Notes under the pieces: generated by a model | Seen by the model: the letters and a program-made list of their open reading frames with translations, nothing else | Told to the model about the DNA's origin: nothing | Database searches by the model: none | Position numbers and translations under genes: made by a program | Assembly: GCA_032595675.1 (NCBI GenBank) | Contig: JAVQMD010000002.1 | Span: 620,001 to 684,000 of the forward strand | Reading direction: 5' to 3' | DNA length: 64,000 bases | Source: Candidatus Electrothrix rattekaaiensis | GTDB lineage: Bacteria; Desulfobacterota; Desulfobulbia; Desulfobulbales; Desulfobulbaceae | Shown here: positions 36,177-43,875 of the stretch, piece after piece | Numbering within the stretch: position 1 is the stretch's first letter | How the letters are laid out: the number at the start of each line of letters is the position of its first letter

Positions 36177-36869
36177 TTATGGCTGCCAGCGATATCCCAT
36201 GCCGTATTCGGAACGAATAGCCTTAAAATCAGAATCAACATCCTGGAATTTATCTCGGATTCTTCGGATATGTGCAGCAATCGCATTATTCGTAACAATG
36301 ACGCTCGCCGCCTCCATCAGCTGCTCGTGATTTTTGACATGTCCCGGCCGTCTGGCAAGGCAGACCAGTATCCAGAATTCTGTCAGAGTCAGGCTGATCG
36401 GATGGCTCTTCCAATACACTTCCTTCCGATCTTCATCAATCTGCAAGTCCTTATGCTGGATAATCTTGTTTTCCGTTGTATTGCTGCGTAAGGCCTCAAC
36501 GGTTCGAAACAGAGCAGATATTCTGGCGGGCAGAAAGTCCAAGGTTGTTGTGTCCTTGGTAAGGTAGTCCCAAGCACCCAAGCGCAGGCCGGAAACCCGA
36601 TCCAGATCTGAATTGCGAGCTGTGAGAAAGATGATAGGAATAACAGGGGATAAAGAGCGAAGGTGTTGGCAAAGATCAAAACCACCGGCCATTTCCTCTC
36701 CAAGCATGACGTCCAAGATGGCAAGGTCGGGCAGAGAGCGGGCAAAGGCGGACATGGCTTCAGGCTTGCTGCTGTAGGTGGCCACGTCATAGCCTTCGCG
36801 CTGAAGGGCCTGTGCATAATTGGCCTGCAGCCTGGAATCATCTTCAACAAGGGCGATTCGGTAGGTCAT
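36177..36869 (-). CDS. OmpR/PhoB-family response regulator of the sortase system
   Basis: 230 residues. Receiver domain ~1-120: acidic pair EDD (10-12), phospho-Asp in LAILDVMLG (~53), Thr in FLTARN, Lys in YLTKDT. C-terminal winged-helix domain with HPISLTLTEFWILVCLARRPGHVKN and NAIAAHIRRIRDKF recognition helix, ending in YGMGYRWQP. OmpR/PhoB-type regulators bind direct repeats of about 11-bp period, as seen upstream of the target (38979-39036) and of the small paralogue (41953-42010). First gene of the pair with the kinase, 70 bp apart. Confidence 0.93.
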   Translation of the reverse strand: MTYRIALVEDDSRLQANYAQALQREGYDVATYSSKPEAMSAFARSLPDLAILDVMLGEEMAGGFDLCQHLRSLSPVIPIIFLTARNSDLDRVSGLRLGAWDYLTKDTTTLDFLPARISALFRTVEALRSNTTENKIIQHKDLQIDEDRKEVYWKSHPISLTLTEFWILVCLARRPGHVKNHEQLMEAASVIVTNNAIAAHIRRIRDKFQDVDSDFKAIRSEYGMGYRWQP

Positions 36870-37063
36870 GGCAGTGTCCGAGGCCTGTTTTCGGCATTAA
36901 AATTTAAAAAAAATCGTAAGAATCTCGTTGTTGCGTAAGCGTTGGTCAACGGTTCATTAAAGAAGTGAAACGCCCGGTGGGAAAAAGGAGCCTGCTGTAT
37001 ACACCTGTGGCTATATTATTTGAAGTGCCGAAGCTAAGCACGCCTTTCGGACGAACTTTAAAT

Positions 37064-37095
37064 ACATGAACCATAAAATAATTCATGGTTCATGT
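37064..37095. repeat. Perfect inverted repeat, 11-bp arms
   Basis: ACATGAACCAT - 10-nt loop - ATGGTTCATGT, just downstream of the CAP gene's stop on the minus strand. It can form a hairpin at the end of that transcript, but no T-tract follows, so it is not a classical terminator. Confidence 0.7.
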
Positions 37096-37129
37096 AAAGA
37101 AATTCTTTTTATGCGCAACATGCGCTTAC

Positions 37130-37726
37130 TTAATAGGGCCTCTGACCGACCATGTTTCCTCGAGGAGAGTAATGGCATACCCACATCTGTGCTTTATCGG
37201 AGCAGAAAGTCATGCCGCACCCGACCTCTGCCGTACTTTTCCAGACCACCTGGGTGTAATGTCCACAGACACCGTGACAGCTGTTGCTTGCATAATCATA
37301 ATCTTTCACCTCATCCCCCCAAGCATCAACCACGTTCTGCTCGGTTATCTTCTGTCTTGACGAAGTGCCGTTAGATCGTTGCGCTGCTCCTGCCCAATAA
37401 ATATTTTCTCCGTTAGTGCCTGTGCTGTGCCTCACCCTGCAACCGCTCCGGGCCAGCTGGTCAGCCCATTGCTGGGCACTGGCAGTCAAATCATTCGACC
37501 ACTTGAGGGCAGGCACACCGGTCTTGCTGCGCCATTGATTATGTGCTGCAACCATAGTCGCCGGATCAATGATGGATTTTTTTTTTGCAGTAGAGGTGTT
37601 CCAGACTATCTTCGTAGTTGCCAGTGTAGGGGAAGATTCTTCTGGGGTAAGAGAACTGTTTGTTGGACTCGTTACGCAAGATGTGAGGAGGAATCCTGAA
37701 AGGAACGTTATAATCTTTTTATTCAT
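37130..37726 (-). CDS. CAP-domain (SCP/PR-1 family) lipoprotein
   Basis: 198 residues. Lipoprotein signal with lipobox GFLLTSC (Cys ~17), a Ser/Thr/Pro linker, then the CAP domain (~55-198): VAAHNQWRSKTGVPALKWSNDL, GENIYWAG, VVDAWGDEVKDYDY, and the signatures CGHYTQVVWKST and VGCGMTFC...WVCHYSPRGN. CAP proteins are secreted, and those known bind lipids or act in cell-surface interactions. AGGAGG lies 10 bp before the ATG. Preceded by a ~320-nt leader beginning with a probable c-di-GMP riboswitch, so expression may follow the cell's surface-attachment state. Confidence 0.93.
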   Translation of the reverse strand: MNKKIITFLSGFLLTSCVTSPTNSSLTPEESSPTLATTKIVWNTSTAKKKSIIDPATMVAAHNQWRSKTGVPALKWSNDLTASAQQWADQLARSGCRVRHSTGTNGENIYWAGAAQRSNGTSSRQKITEQNVVDAWGDEVKDYDYASNSCHGVCGHYTQVVWKSTAEVGCGMTFCSDKAQMWVCHYSPRGNMVGQRPY

Positions 37727-38043
37727 TTTGCGAGTATCCTCCTGCGATTGGTTGAAAAAAACAGCGTTTCAATAGCGGTTTATTATGCGGGGTTGGTAGA
37801 ACAGTCAGGAAAGGAAAATCACTCAAAAGGTAGAGGCAGGCATAAGTTGCCGCAATCAATCGTCCGGTGATTAAAGATCGGGATGTAGCACCGTCGTAAT
37901 CAGTCTGAAGAAGTTTTTGAGCAATACATGAGAAGAAACGGCAACAGAAAATGAACCTGATTATACGGTAGGAAATTGCACTTTGGATAAGTATTTTTTT
38001 TGCGGAACACATAATATACTTCCCGATAATCATAAATAAAAGC
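37727..38043 (-). other. Leader between riboswitch and CAP gene
   Basis: 317 nt. The minus strand has a frame from ATG at 38033 to 37719, right after the riboswitch, but its residues (Cys, Phe and Leu runs, no fold) do not look like a protein. A TATAAT-like box occurs near 37960. No clear terminator or anti-terminator pair is evident by eye. Confidence 0.45.
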
Positions 38044-38118
38044 AGGTAACCCGGCGGTCTCCTTCCAGAGATCCGTGGCTTTCCGACACCGCCTCACGAC
38101 GGTTGTGGCTTTCTCAAC
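38044..38118 (-). promoter_or_regulatory. Probable cyclic-di-GMP-I (GEMM) riboswitch
   Basis: On the minus strand: AGCCACAACC, hairpin CCGTC-GTGA-GGCGG with a GNRA-type tetraloop, TGTCGGAAAGCCACGG, second hairpin TCTC-TGGAAG-GAGA, then CCGCCGGGTTACC. The order (AACC, GNRA hairpin, CGnAAAGCC, variable stem, GCCGGGTTACC) is the GEMM-I layout, in which the GNRA loop docks in the second stem. Deviations: CGG for CGC before AAAGCC, and an unusual 5' strand of P1. Downstream gene: the CAP lipoprotein. Confidence 0.7.
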
Positions 38119-38312
38119 TTTCCAATTCCGACCGGAAAGTGAAGGCAACTACTCAGCAAACAAGTATTACCATTTGTTATGGTAATAATTAATTTAAACC
38201 TCGCGGTTAATGATTGTCAAGTATTTTTTGTCAAAAGACGGCGTTCGCTCAGCATCAGGAAATTTCCATACGTATCAGCTCACTACTGTATGTCACAGTC
38301 CGATGAAGACAA

Positions 38313-38801
38313 TTACTTGGCAAACTTATGAACCTTAATATAGTCGTTCGCAGCATTCTCGGTGTGACAGGCTATGCATTTTTCAGGCCTGCCTGCCTCT
38401 TGAACTTCGCCGGTAGGACTGTATTGAGCCCAGAACCAGTCACCCGCAGCAGGGTTGTAACCTTTTACTTTGTACATAATCGTGACAGCCTTCACTTCAT
38501 CTGCCGGACTCAGGTTATATTTAACCACCATTGAGCCGTTTTGAAGCGGTGGTTGTTTTGAGTCCAATGCCAGTTGATTGACATAGATTTTGTGTTTTGG
38601 ACCATGCGGACCTTTGCTATTGTACATGCCTTGGTGATCCGGCCAAAATGACCATGTTTCGAACGGATGAGTGTCAGTAATATACTTCCACACCGCTTCG
38701 GCTTCAGCTTCCGGTTTCGGCATCTCGCCCAGCTGAGGAAAAAATGTGCAACCCAGCAATATGCTGCCGACGAAACAACCAGTAGATATTTTTCTCAACA
38801 T
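38313..38801 (-). CDS. Cytochrome P460-family monoheme lipoprotein
   Basis: 162 residues from the ATG at 38801, which has AGAAGG 8 bp upstream; three codons more are open from a GTG. Lipoprotein signal with SILLGC (Cys ~18). The body matches the P460 fold: FETWSFWPDHQGMYNSKGPHGPKHKIYVN, GSMVVKYNL, VTIMYKVKGYNPAAGDWFWAQYSPTGEVQEAG and the heme motif CIACH near the end. P460 proteins oxidise small nitrogen compounds; members of this wider group also act as periplasmic redox proteins. It sits inside the sortase locus. Confidence 0.9.
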   Translation of the reverse strand: MLRKISTGCFVGSILLGCTFFPQLGEMPKPEAEAEAVWKYITDTHPFETWSFWPDHQGMYNSKGPHGPKHKIYVNQLALDSKQPPLQNGSMVVKYNLSPADEVKAVTIMYKVKGYNPAAGDWFWAQYSPTGEVQEAGRPEKCIACHTENAANDYIKVHKFAK

Positions 38802-38978
38802 GTGACACACCTTCTTTTGAATAGTGTTGAAATGACAAATTGTTGTGTTTTAGGGATGAAAATTAGCCTGTCGAAACCCTTTTGAAACTATGTTTTTTTA
38901 TTGTGAGGCTGAGGCTTATAATTATTTACTACCACATTTTTTTTCGATAGTACAATTTTTTACTGGCGAAGTTCATTT

Positions 38979-39052
38979 GTCACAGACTGTCATTTTTCTT
39001 GAAAGACACGTCATCATCCTACTGAAGGTCCGTCATGATCATCGTTCATACT
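38979..39052 (+). promoter_or_regulatory. Array of four GTCAT-type boxes plus -10 element before the sortase target
   Basis: GTCAC at 38979, GTCAT at 38989, 39010 and 39032 (spacings 10, 21, 22), then CATACT at 39047-39052 as a -10 candidate, 15 bp from the last box; there is no good -35. The same pattern with the same spacings stands at 41953-42026. It resembles tandem binding sites of an OmpR/PhoB-type activator (compare the TGTCA core of Pho boxes). Confidence 0.75.
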
Positions 39053-39102
39053 GTGTGCAGAAACGAAAGAAGCAGTTTTTATCAACACAGGAGGATGTAT
39101 TC

Positions 39103-41328
39103 ATGACATCGGAAGAGGAAAAAAGAATTGTACGGACCCTGTCTGTGGATCCCGGTTATTTAATGGTAACAATTTATACCCTTGGTATGGCGATGCTCAT
39201 CCTGTTCGGATGGTTCGGTAATGCCGGTGCTGTACCCGGTGGAGAAAGCAGGTCGAGCGAAGCTGTCCGACAAGAAAGACAGGAAACCCCGATGCCTGAG
39301 TTAACACCTGATGCGGTACAACAGGGCGAGTTGCTCCTGCCCGGAGCAGAATCGGGAAAATATCGCCCAGCCCCCATGCTCTCTATGGATGTTGATATAA
39401 GGGTGAGCGGCATAGTTGCACGGGCTACGGTCAAGCAGCAGTTTACCAATGACTCTGCCGAATGGGTTGAAGCCTTGTATGTCTTCCCGCTTCCTGACGA
39501 GAGTGCTGTGGATCATCTGGAGATGCGGATTAACGACCGTATTATTATCGGAAAAATTCAGAAAAAAGAAGAGGCACGCCAAACCTATGAGGCGGCGAAA
39601 AAAGAAGGGAAAAAAGCCTCATTGCTCTCGCAGTTGCGGCCTAATATATTTACCACGTCGGTCGCCAATATCGGCCCCGGAGAAACCATCGTTATTCAGA
39701 TTGAATATCAGCAGGTTGTGCAGCGGCAGGACAGAGTTTCCTCGTTGCGTTTTCCAATGGTTGTCGGGCCTAGATATACCCCGGGATTTTCTTCCGTTAC
39801 TGATTTTTTTCCTGGAAGCGGAAAAAAGGAAGGCGGAGAAGACGGAAATACCGCAAGCGCACAGAAAATAATGGAAGCATCAACGGGAGCATCGCCAACC
39901 GATGTTCACGCTCCTGCCTTGGAAGAACCTTCCGTTGTCGGGCCGGATGAAAAACCGGTGAACCCGGTAAGCCTTCATGTGAATCTTGCCGCCGGTATAG
40001 AACTCTCCCGAATCGACAGTCTCTATCACGGTATTACAAGCAAAAAAAATGAGGACAGCAGCCTGGATATCCGTTTTACCGGAGAGGTGAAAGCGGACCG
40101 TGATTTTGTCCTGGAATGGGAGCCGGAAAAGGCGCAGGTTCCGACGACGACTCTGTTCAGCGAACAGCGGGGTGGAGAACGCTATATGCTGCTCATGGTC
40201 ATGCCGCCGGAGCAGGAGCAGCAGGAACCCCTTGCCCGTGAAGTTGTCTTTATCCTTGATACTTCTGGTTCTATGGGCGGTGAATCCATCAGGCAGGCAA
40301 AAACAGCCTTGCTCATGGCAGTGAAGCGTATGCGTCCGCAGGATCGATTCAATGTCATTGAATTTAACAGTATTGCCAGAGCATTATTTCGTGATAGCAA
40401 GGCGGGCAGCCGAGAAAACGTAGAGCAGGCACTGGCCTTTATTGATCAGCTTGAGGCCGACGGCGGCACTGAAATCAGGAAGGCCCTGAAATTAGCCTTG
40501 GACGGCAAACAGAGGCACGAACGGATTCGCCAGCTTGTTTTTTTGACTGACGGCTCTGTCAGCAATGAAGAAGAACTCTTCACCTTGATTCATGATCAAC
40601 TCGGAGATTCGCGGCTGTTCACCGTCGGGATCGGATCGGCCCCGAACAGCTATTTCATGACCAGAGCCGCAACCCTGGGCAGGGGCAGTTACACCTTTAT
40701 CGGCAAGTTGGAAGAGGTCCGGGAAAAGATGACCAACCTGTTTGCCATGCTTGAGCAGCCTGCTGTTACAAATCTTCAGCTGATCGGAGCTGACGGTTTT
40801 GAAGTCCTTCCTGCTCCGCTCCCAGATCTCTATCAGGGGGAACCCCTGACTGTGGTTATGAAAGGGCAGGGGAAACCAGACAAACTGCTACTGTCCGGGA
40901 TGCAGGGCGGATTAAAACCCTGGCAGGCAGCAATCGATACTGCCGCCTTTGCCGACAGACCGGGTATCGCTGTGCTTTGGGCAAGAAAAAAAATCAGGAT
41001 TTTGATGGACAGTCTTGCCTCGGGGGCGAATTCGCAACAGGTGGAACAGAAAGTGACAGAACTGGCTTTGACCAATCATCTTGTCAGTCGTTATACCAGC
41101 TTGGTGGCTGTGGAAGAAAAGATCTCACGGCCCGGTGATTCTGACGGTCCAAATGCGTCGTTGCAAAAGCAAAAGGTGAAAACTAACCTGCCTGCGGGCT
41201 GGGTGCATGAAAAGATTTTTGCCGGAGGAGCTGATACCGCAACATCATCAGCTCTGTTCCTGGGTATAGGTATCTTCTTACTGTCATTATCCGCCTTTCT
41301 TTTCTGGATGCAATGGAGGAGACAATGA
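39103..41328 (+). CDS. Marine proteobacterial sortase target protein: VIT + von Willebrand A domains
   Basis: 742 residues from the ATG at 39103, with AGGAGG upstream; the frame runs further up to 38890 but that part lacks protein character and holds the promoter. N-terminal helix (DPGYLMVTIYTLGMAMLILFGWFG), VIT domain ~90-230 (ATVKQQFTNDSAEWVEALYVFPLPD), vWA domain ~375-540 with MIDAS FILDTSGSMGG and LTDGSVSNEE, then a beta domain. C-terminus: NLPAGWVHEKIFAGGADTATSS, a hydrophobic helix and WRRQ tail, i.e. a sorting-signal layout. It is presumed to be cut and anchored by the adjacent sortase; motif is not LPxTG. Confidence 0.93.
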   Translation: MTSEEEKRIVRTLSVDPGYLMVTIYTLGMAMLILFGWFGNAGAVPGGESRSSEAVRQERQETPMPELTPDAVQQGELLLPGAESGKYRPAPMLSMDVDIRVSGIVARATVKQQFTNDSAEWVEALYVFPLPDESAVDHLEMRINDRIIIGKIQKKEEARQTYEAAKKEGKKASLLSQLRPNIFTTSVANIGPGETIVIQIEYQQVVQRQDRVSSLRFPMVVGPRYTPGFSSVTDFFPGSGKKEGGEDGNTASAQKIMEASTGASPTDVHAPALEEPSVVGPDEKPVNPVSLHVNLAAGIELSRIDSLYHGITSKKNEDSSLDIRFTGEVKADRDFVLEWEPEKAQVPTTTLFSEQRGGERYMLLMVMPPEQEQQEPLAREVVFILDTSGSMGGESIRQAKTALLMAVKRMRPQDRFNVIEFNSIARALFRDSKAGSRENVEQALAFIDQLEADGGTEIRKALKLALDGKQRHERIRQLVFLTDGSVSNEEELFTLIHDQLGDSRLFTVGIGSAPNSYFMTRAATLGRGSYTFIGKLEEVREKMTNLFAMLEQPAVTNLQLIGADGFEVLPAPLPDLYQGEPLTVVMKGQGKPDKLLLSGMQGGLKPWQAAIDTAAFADRPGIAVLWARKKIRILMDSLASGANSQQVEQKVTELALTNHLVSRYTSLVAVEEKISRPGDSDGPNASLQKQKVKTNLPAGWVHEKIFAGGADTATSSALFLGIGIFLLSLSAFLFWMQWRRQ

Positions 41329-41891
41329 AGATAAATTGGTCATGGAAAATTATTCTTTTTCCTGCAATCGTCGGGATACTCTGCTTAGGTAACGGGCTGT
41401 GGATACACGGTAAGGCTTTTTTGGCTCAAGTGCTTCTGCAACGGGCCTGGGCACAGACGCAGGTTCGGGGAGAATCGGTTAAACCGTGGCCTTGGGCAGA
41501 TACTTGGCCGGTGGCGAGGCTACGCACGGAAAAATATAACCAGGATCTTATCGTGCTTGCAGGGCAGTCCGGTCAGGCCCTTGCTTTTGGGCCGGGAATG
41601 CTGGAAACAGGGGGCAGGCCGGGTCAGCTAGGTTCCTGTATTCTGGCAGCCCACCGTGATACCCATTTCAGTTTTCTCCGCAAAGTACACGTAGGAGATA
41701 TTTTCACGCTGGAAGACAGGCAAGGTAAGCAATGGCAATACCGGGTAAATACCACGGAAATACGAATGGCTACAGATCTTTATCTGGATAATGAAGCAAC
41801 CTCGCAGTTGGCCTTGGTCACCTGTTACCCCTTTCAGGCCCTGAGTTCAGATGCCGATCAACGCTATGTTGTTCTGGCAGACAGAATGTAG
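41325..41891 (+). CDS. Class GN (marine-type) sortase
   Basis: 188 residues from the ATG at 41325, overlapping the target's stop as ATGA; GGAGG stands upstream inside the target gene. Signal-anchor helix ~8-28, then the sortase beta barrel: catalytic His in ILAAHRDTHF, Cys in ALVTCYPF and Arg in DQRYVVLA. This sortase class is paired one-to-one with a VIT/vWA target in Gram-negative bacteria. Presumed to cleave the target's C-terminal signal in the periplasm; what it is attached to in a Gram-negative cell is unknown. Confidence 0.95.
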   Translation: MKINWSWKIILFPAIVGILCLGNGLWIHGKAFLAQVLLQRAWAQTQVRGESVKPWPWADTWPVARLRTEKYNQDLIVLAGQSGQALAFGPGMLETGGRPGQLGSCILAAHRDTHFSFLRKVHVGDIFTLEDRQGKQWQYRVNTTEIRMATDLYLDNEATSQLALVTCYPFQALSSDADQRYVVLADRM

Positions 41892-41952
41892 AGACCTGTA
41901 ATTTTGTTTTTTTATTTGTTATTTTGGAGTATTATCCGGTACAAATTTTTTA

Positions 41953-42026
41953 GTCATAATTTGTCATTATTCCTCAACAGCAAGTCATTATTACTCAAGG
42001 ACTCCGTCATGGTCTTGGTGCATAAT
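41953..42026 (+). promoter_or_regulatory. Second array of four GTCAT boxes plus -10 element
   Basis: GTCAT at 41953, 41963, 41984 and 42006 (spacings 10, 21, 22) and CATAAT at 42021-42026, 15 bp from the last box. Identical geometry to the array at 38979-39052; both begin shortly after TACAA-T6. Controls the small membrane protein and probably the zinc-ribbon gene. Confidence 0.78.
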
Positions 42027-42069
42027 AACAATTAAAGAAGAGAGAGTTGGTCTGCAACTAAAGGAGAAC

Positions 42070-42306
42070 ATGTTGATGATGAAAGAAAAACAGAACAGCA
42101 GTGAATTGCATGCAGCCCTTGATCCCGGTTATCTGATGCTGGCTGTGTACGTGCTTGGTGTGACCTTTTTGGTTCTGTTTGCTTGGCTTGGTGGAAACAG
42201 CACCGCGCTTGAGGGGGATCATCAGAGTAAAGAGAGGGTAGTGGCCCACGAGCTGATGACAGAGCAGCCTGTTGTTGCGGAACGTTTTATGACGGATAAG
42301 GGATGA
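42070..42306 (+). CDS. Small single-helix membrane protein, paralogue of the sortase target's N-terminus
   Basis: 78 residues from 42070; ATGs at 42076 and 42079 are equally possible, and AAGGAG lies at 42063-42068. DPGYLMLAVYVLGVTFLVLFAWLGGNSTAL matches DPGYLMVTIYTLGMAMLILFGWFGNAGAV of the sortase target, including the lead residues. It ends in a short acidic/hydrophilic tail instead of VIT and vWA domains. Its promoter carries the same box array as the target. Possibly a partner or membrane anchor for the target, or a decoy of its N-terminal helix. Not a truncation artefact: it has its own regulatory region and stop. Confidence 0.75.
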   Translation: MLMMKEKQNSSELHAALDPGYLMLAVYVLGVTFLVLFAWLGGNSTALEGDHQSKERVVAHELMTEQPVVAERFMTDKG

Positions 42307-42316
42307 CGGGCAAGCC

Positions 42317-42844
42317 ATGAAACAAAGCATTGAAGCGGAGTTGCAATATTGCCCCGATTGCATGGATGAATACCGAGCGGAAATCACAACCTGTGCCGCT
42401 TGCAATATCCCCCTGGTCAGTGGTAAAAAAATGCTGGAGGCCCAGAAAAATCCAGCACGGGAACAGGCAGGGCGTAATATGGTGATCAGCCCGGATGATG
42501 AGCTGGTGAGTATCAAAAGGGGGCCTCTTGTTCAAATGAAGGATTTTCAGTCCATGCTCAAACGGGAAGGCATTCCGTCACTGGCCGTGAATGAAGACAG
42601 TAACTGTGGACAAGGAAGTTGCGGGACCAATTTATTTGTTCAGATCAGAAAAAGCGATCTTCAGGATGTCGTGGCGATTTTGGAGCGCGATCATGTCCGC
42701 TCAACAGGGTTGGAGGATCATGATTTGTCCACAGCCGGGGCTGTCATTGATACAGCAGCGGAGCAGGCAACCTGTCCAGCCTGTGGCTACAGCTTTCCGA
42801 CTACCGAAGCCTCCTGCCCTGATTGTGGGCTTTGTTTCGCCTGA
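42317..42844 (+). CDS. Double zinc-ribbon protein with DUF2007-like domain
   Basis: 175 residues. N-terminal zinc ribbon (YCPDC...TTCAAC), middle ~55-130 a DUF2007-like ferredoxin-fold domain (DFQSMLKREGIPSLAVNED; LFVQIRKSDLQDVVAILERDHV) containing CGQGSCG, and a C-terminal zinc ribbon (TCPACGYSFPTTEASCPDCGLCF). Starts 10 bp after the small membrane protein stop, so the two are co-transcribed under the box array. Role unknown; a cytoplasmic regulator or adaptor is plausible. Confidence 0.8.
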   Translation: MKQSIEAELQYCPDCMDEYRAEITTCAACNIPLVSGKKMLEAQKNPAREQAGRNMVISPDDELVSIKRGPLVQMKDFQSMLKREGIPSLAVNEDSNCGQGSCGTNLFVQIRKSDLQDVVAILERDHVRSTGLEDHDLSTAGAVIDTAAEQATCPACGYSFPTTEASCPDCGLCFA

Positions 42845-42931
42845 TGCGAAAATAACATGAATAAAACGTCCGCTATTCGGCGGGCGTTCCGCATTATTAA
42901 CAATTCGATCTCCTTCCTCTCCTTCCGATTT

Positions 42932-43042
42932 GGGTGTGGCTCTTTTAAAACAACTACCATTGATTTTATTAGAAAAAATACCATGGTACCCGTAACTAAC
43001 TAACTGACTTTTCGTGACCGTCGAAGCAAAAGATCCACACCC
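42932..43042. mobile_element. 111-bp MITE with ISKra4-like ends
   Basis: Ends GGGTGTGGCTCTTTT (42932-42946) and AAAAGATCCACACCC (43028-43042) are inverted repeats with one mismatch, and differ from the ends of the IS at 23240-24932 (GGGTGCGGCTCTTTT) by one and two bases. The 9-bp direct repeat TTCCGATTT at 42923-42931 and 43043-43051 flanks it. It carries no gene; the interior holds TAACTAACTAACTGACT. Presumably moved in trans by an ISKra4-type transposase. Confidence 0.9.
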
Positions 43043-43269
43043 TTCCGATTTCCCCCTTTTTTGATAGTGACCGATTTCCTGCTTTGACGTTCTACCATCT
43101 GGAATCGGGTACACTCATGGTTTGCTATGGCTTCCTGAGTTGCTTCCCTTCCAGAGGTATGCTATATTTTTTTTGGACAATGACAATTTGCGAGCACAGT
43201 AAAGGATACTGGTGCCGTTTTCGGGCGGGAAACGGCATCCCTGATGAAAATTTGACGAAAAGAGATGGT

Positions 43270-43845
43270 ATGGAATTCAAAGGGATTAATCACTTGGCCC
43301 TAGTGACTGCGGATATGGAGGCAACCATTCGTTTCTGGCGGGATCTTGTAGGGATGCGATTGATCCACGGGTATGGTGAAGTTGATTTTCGCCAGTACTT
43401 TTTTGAGATTGATGAGCAGAGTTGCCTGTCTTTCTTTGAGTGGGAGGGAGCAGAACCCGTGGCGAAAAAGCTGCATGGGCAACCCTCTTCCGGCCCTCGT
43501 GTCTTTGATCATCTCGCCTTTGGGTTGGACTCTGAAAAGGAGGTTCGGGCACTGAAAGATAAATTGGAGGCGGCAGGCTTTGCCTGTTCCGACATGATTG
43601 ATCATGATTTTATCCATTCTGTGTACTCCTTTGATCCAAATGGAATACCCATTGAGTTTTGTTATGAGGTGAAGGGGCGAGAAATTCGCAGGAATCCCGT
43701 TGTCAATGATTCCAATCCCCCTCCTGCGGCCCTGGAAGGTATGGAACCACAACCGGGGATATGGCCTAAGGTCACCAAGCCCACTCCGCAGGAGGAGTGG
43801 GAGGTTAAGGCAGGTGATGGCAGCGGCTTTTTCAAAAAATTTTAA
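43270..43845 (+). CDS. VOC-family (glyoxalase/dioxygenase fold) protein
   Basis: 191 residues from the ATG at 43270; the frame is open back to 43084 but starts beside the MITE and lacks protein character there. Two beta-alpha-beta-beta-beta modules: INHLALVTADMEATIRFWRDLVGMRLI ... FFEIDEQSCLSFFEW and FDHLAFGLDSEKEVRALKDKLEAAG ... VYSFDPNGIPIEFCYE. His in NHLAL, Glu in PIEFCY and His in FDHLAF are the likely metal ligands. Reaction not predictable. Followed 30 bp later by a HAD phosphatase gene. Confidence 0.88.
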   Translation: MEFKGINHLALVTADMEATIRFWRDLVGMRLIHGYGEVDFRQYFFEIDEQSCLSFFEWEGAEPVAKKLHGQPSSGPRVFDHLAFGLDSEKEVRALKDKLEAAGFACSDMIDHDFIHSVYSFDPNGIPIEFCYEVKGREIRRNPVVNDSNPPPAALEGMEPQPGIWPKVTKPTPQEEWEVKAGDGSGFFKKF

Positions 43846-43875
43846 AGGTTACGAAACAGCTATAGGAGGAGATTC

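Noticed and set aside
37719-38033. Minus-strand ORF right after the riboswitch
   Set aside because: Composition is runs of Cys, Phe and Leu with no fold or start signal; it overlaps the start of the CAP gene in another frame.
38890-39102. Longer start of the sortase target gene
   Set aside because: The open frame upstream of 39103 has no protein character and overlaps the box array and -10 element; AGGAGG fits only the ATG at 39103.
43084-43269. Longer start of the VOC protein
   Set aside because: The extension begins beside the MITE, is rich in Cys, Phe and Trp, and the family starts at MEFKGINHLAL.
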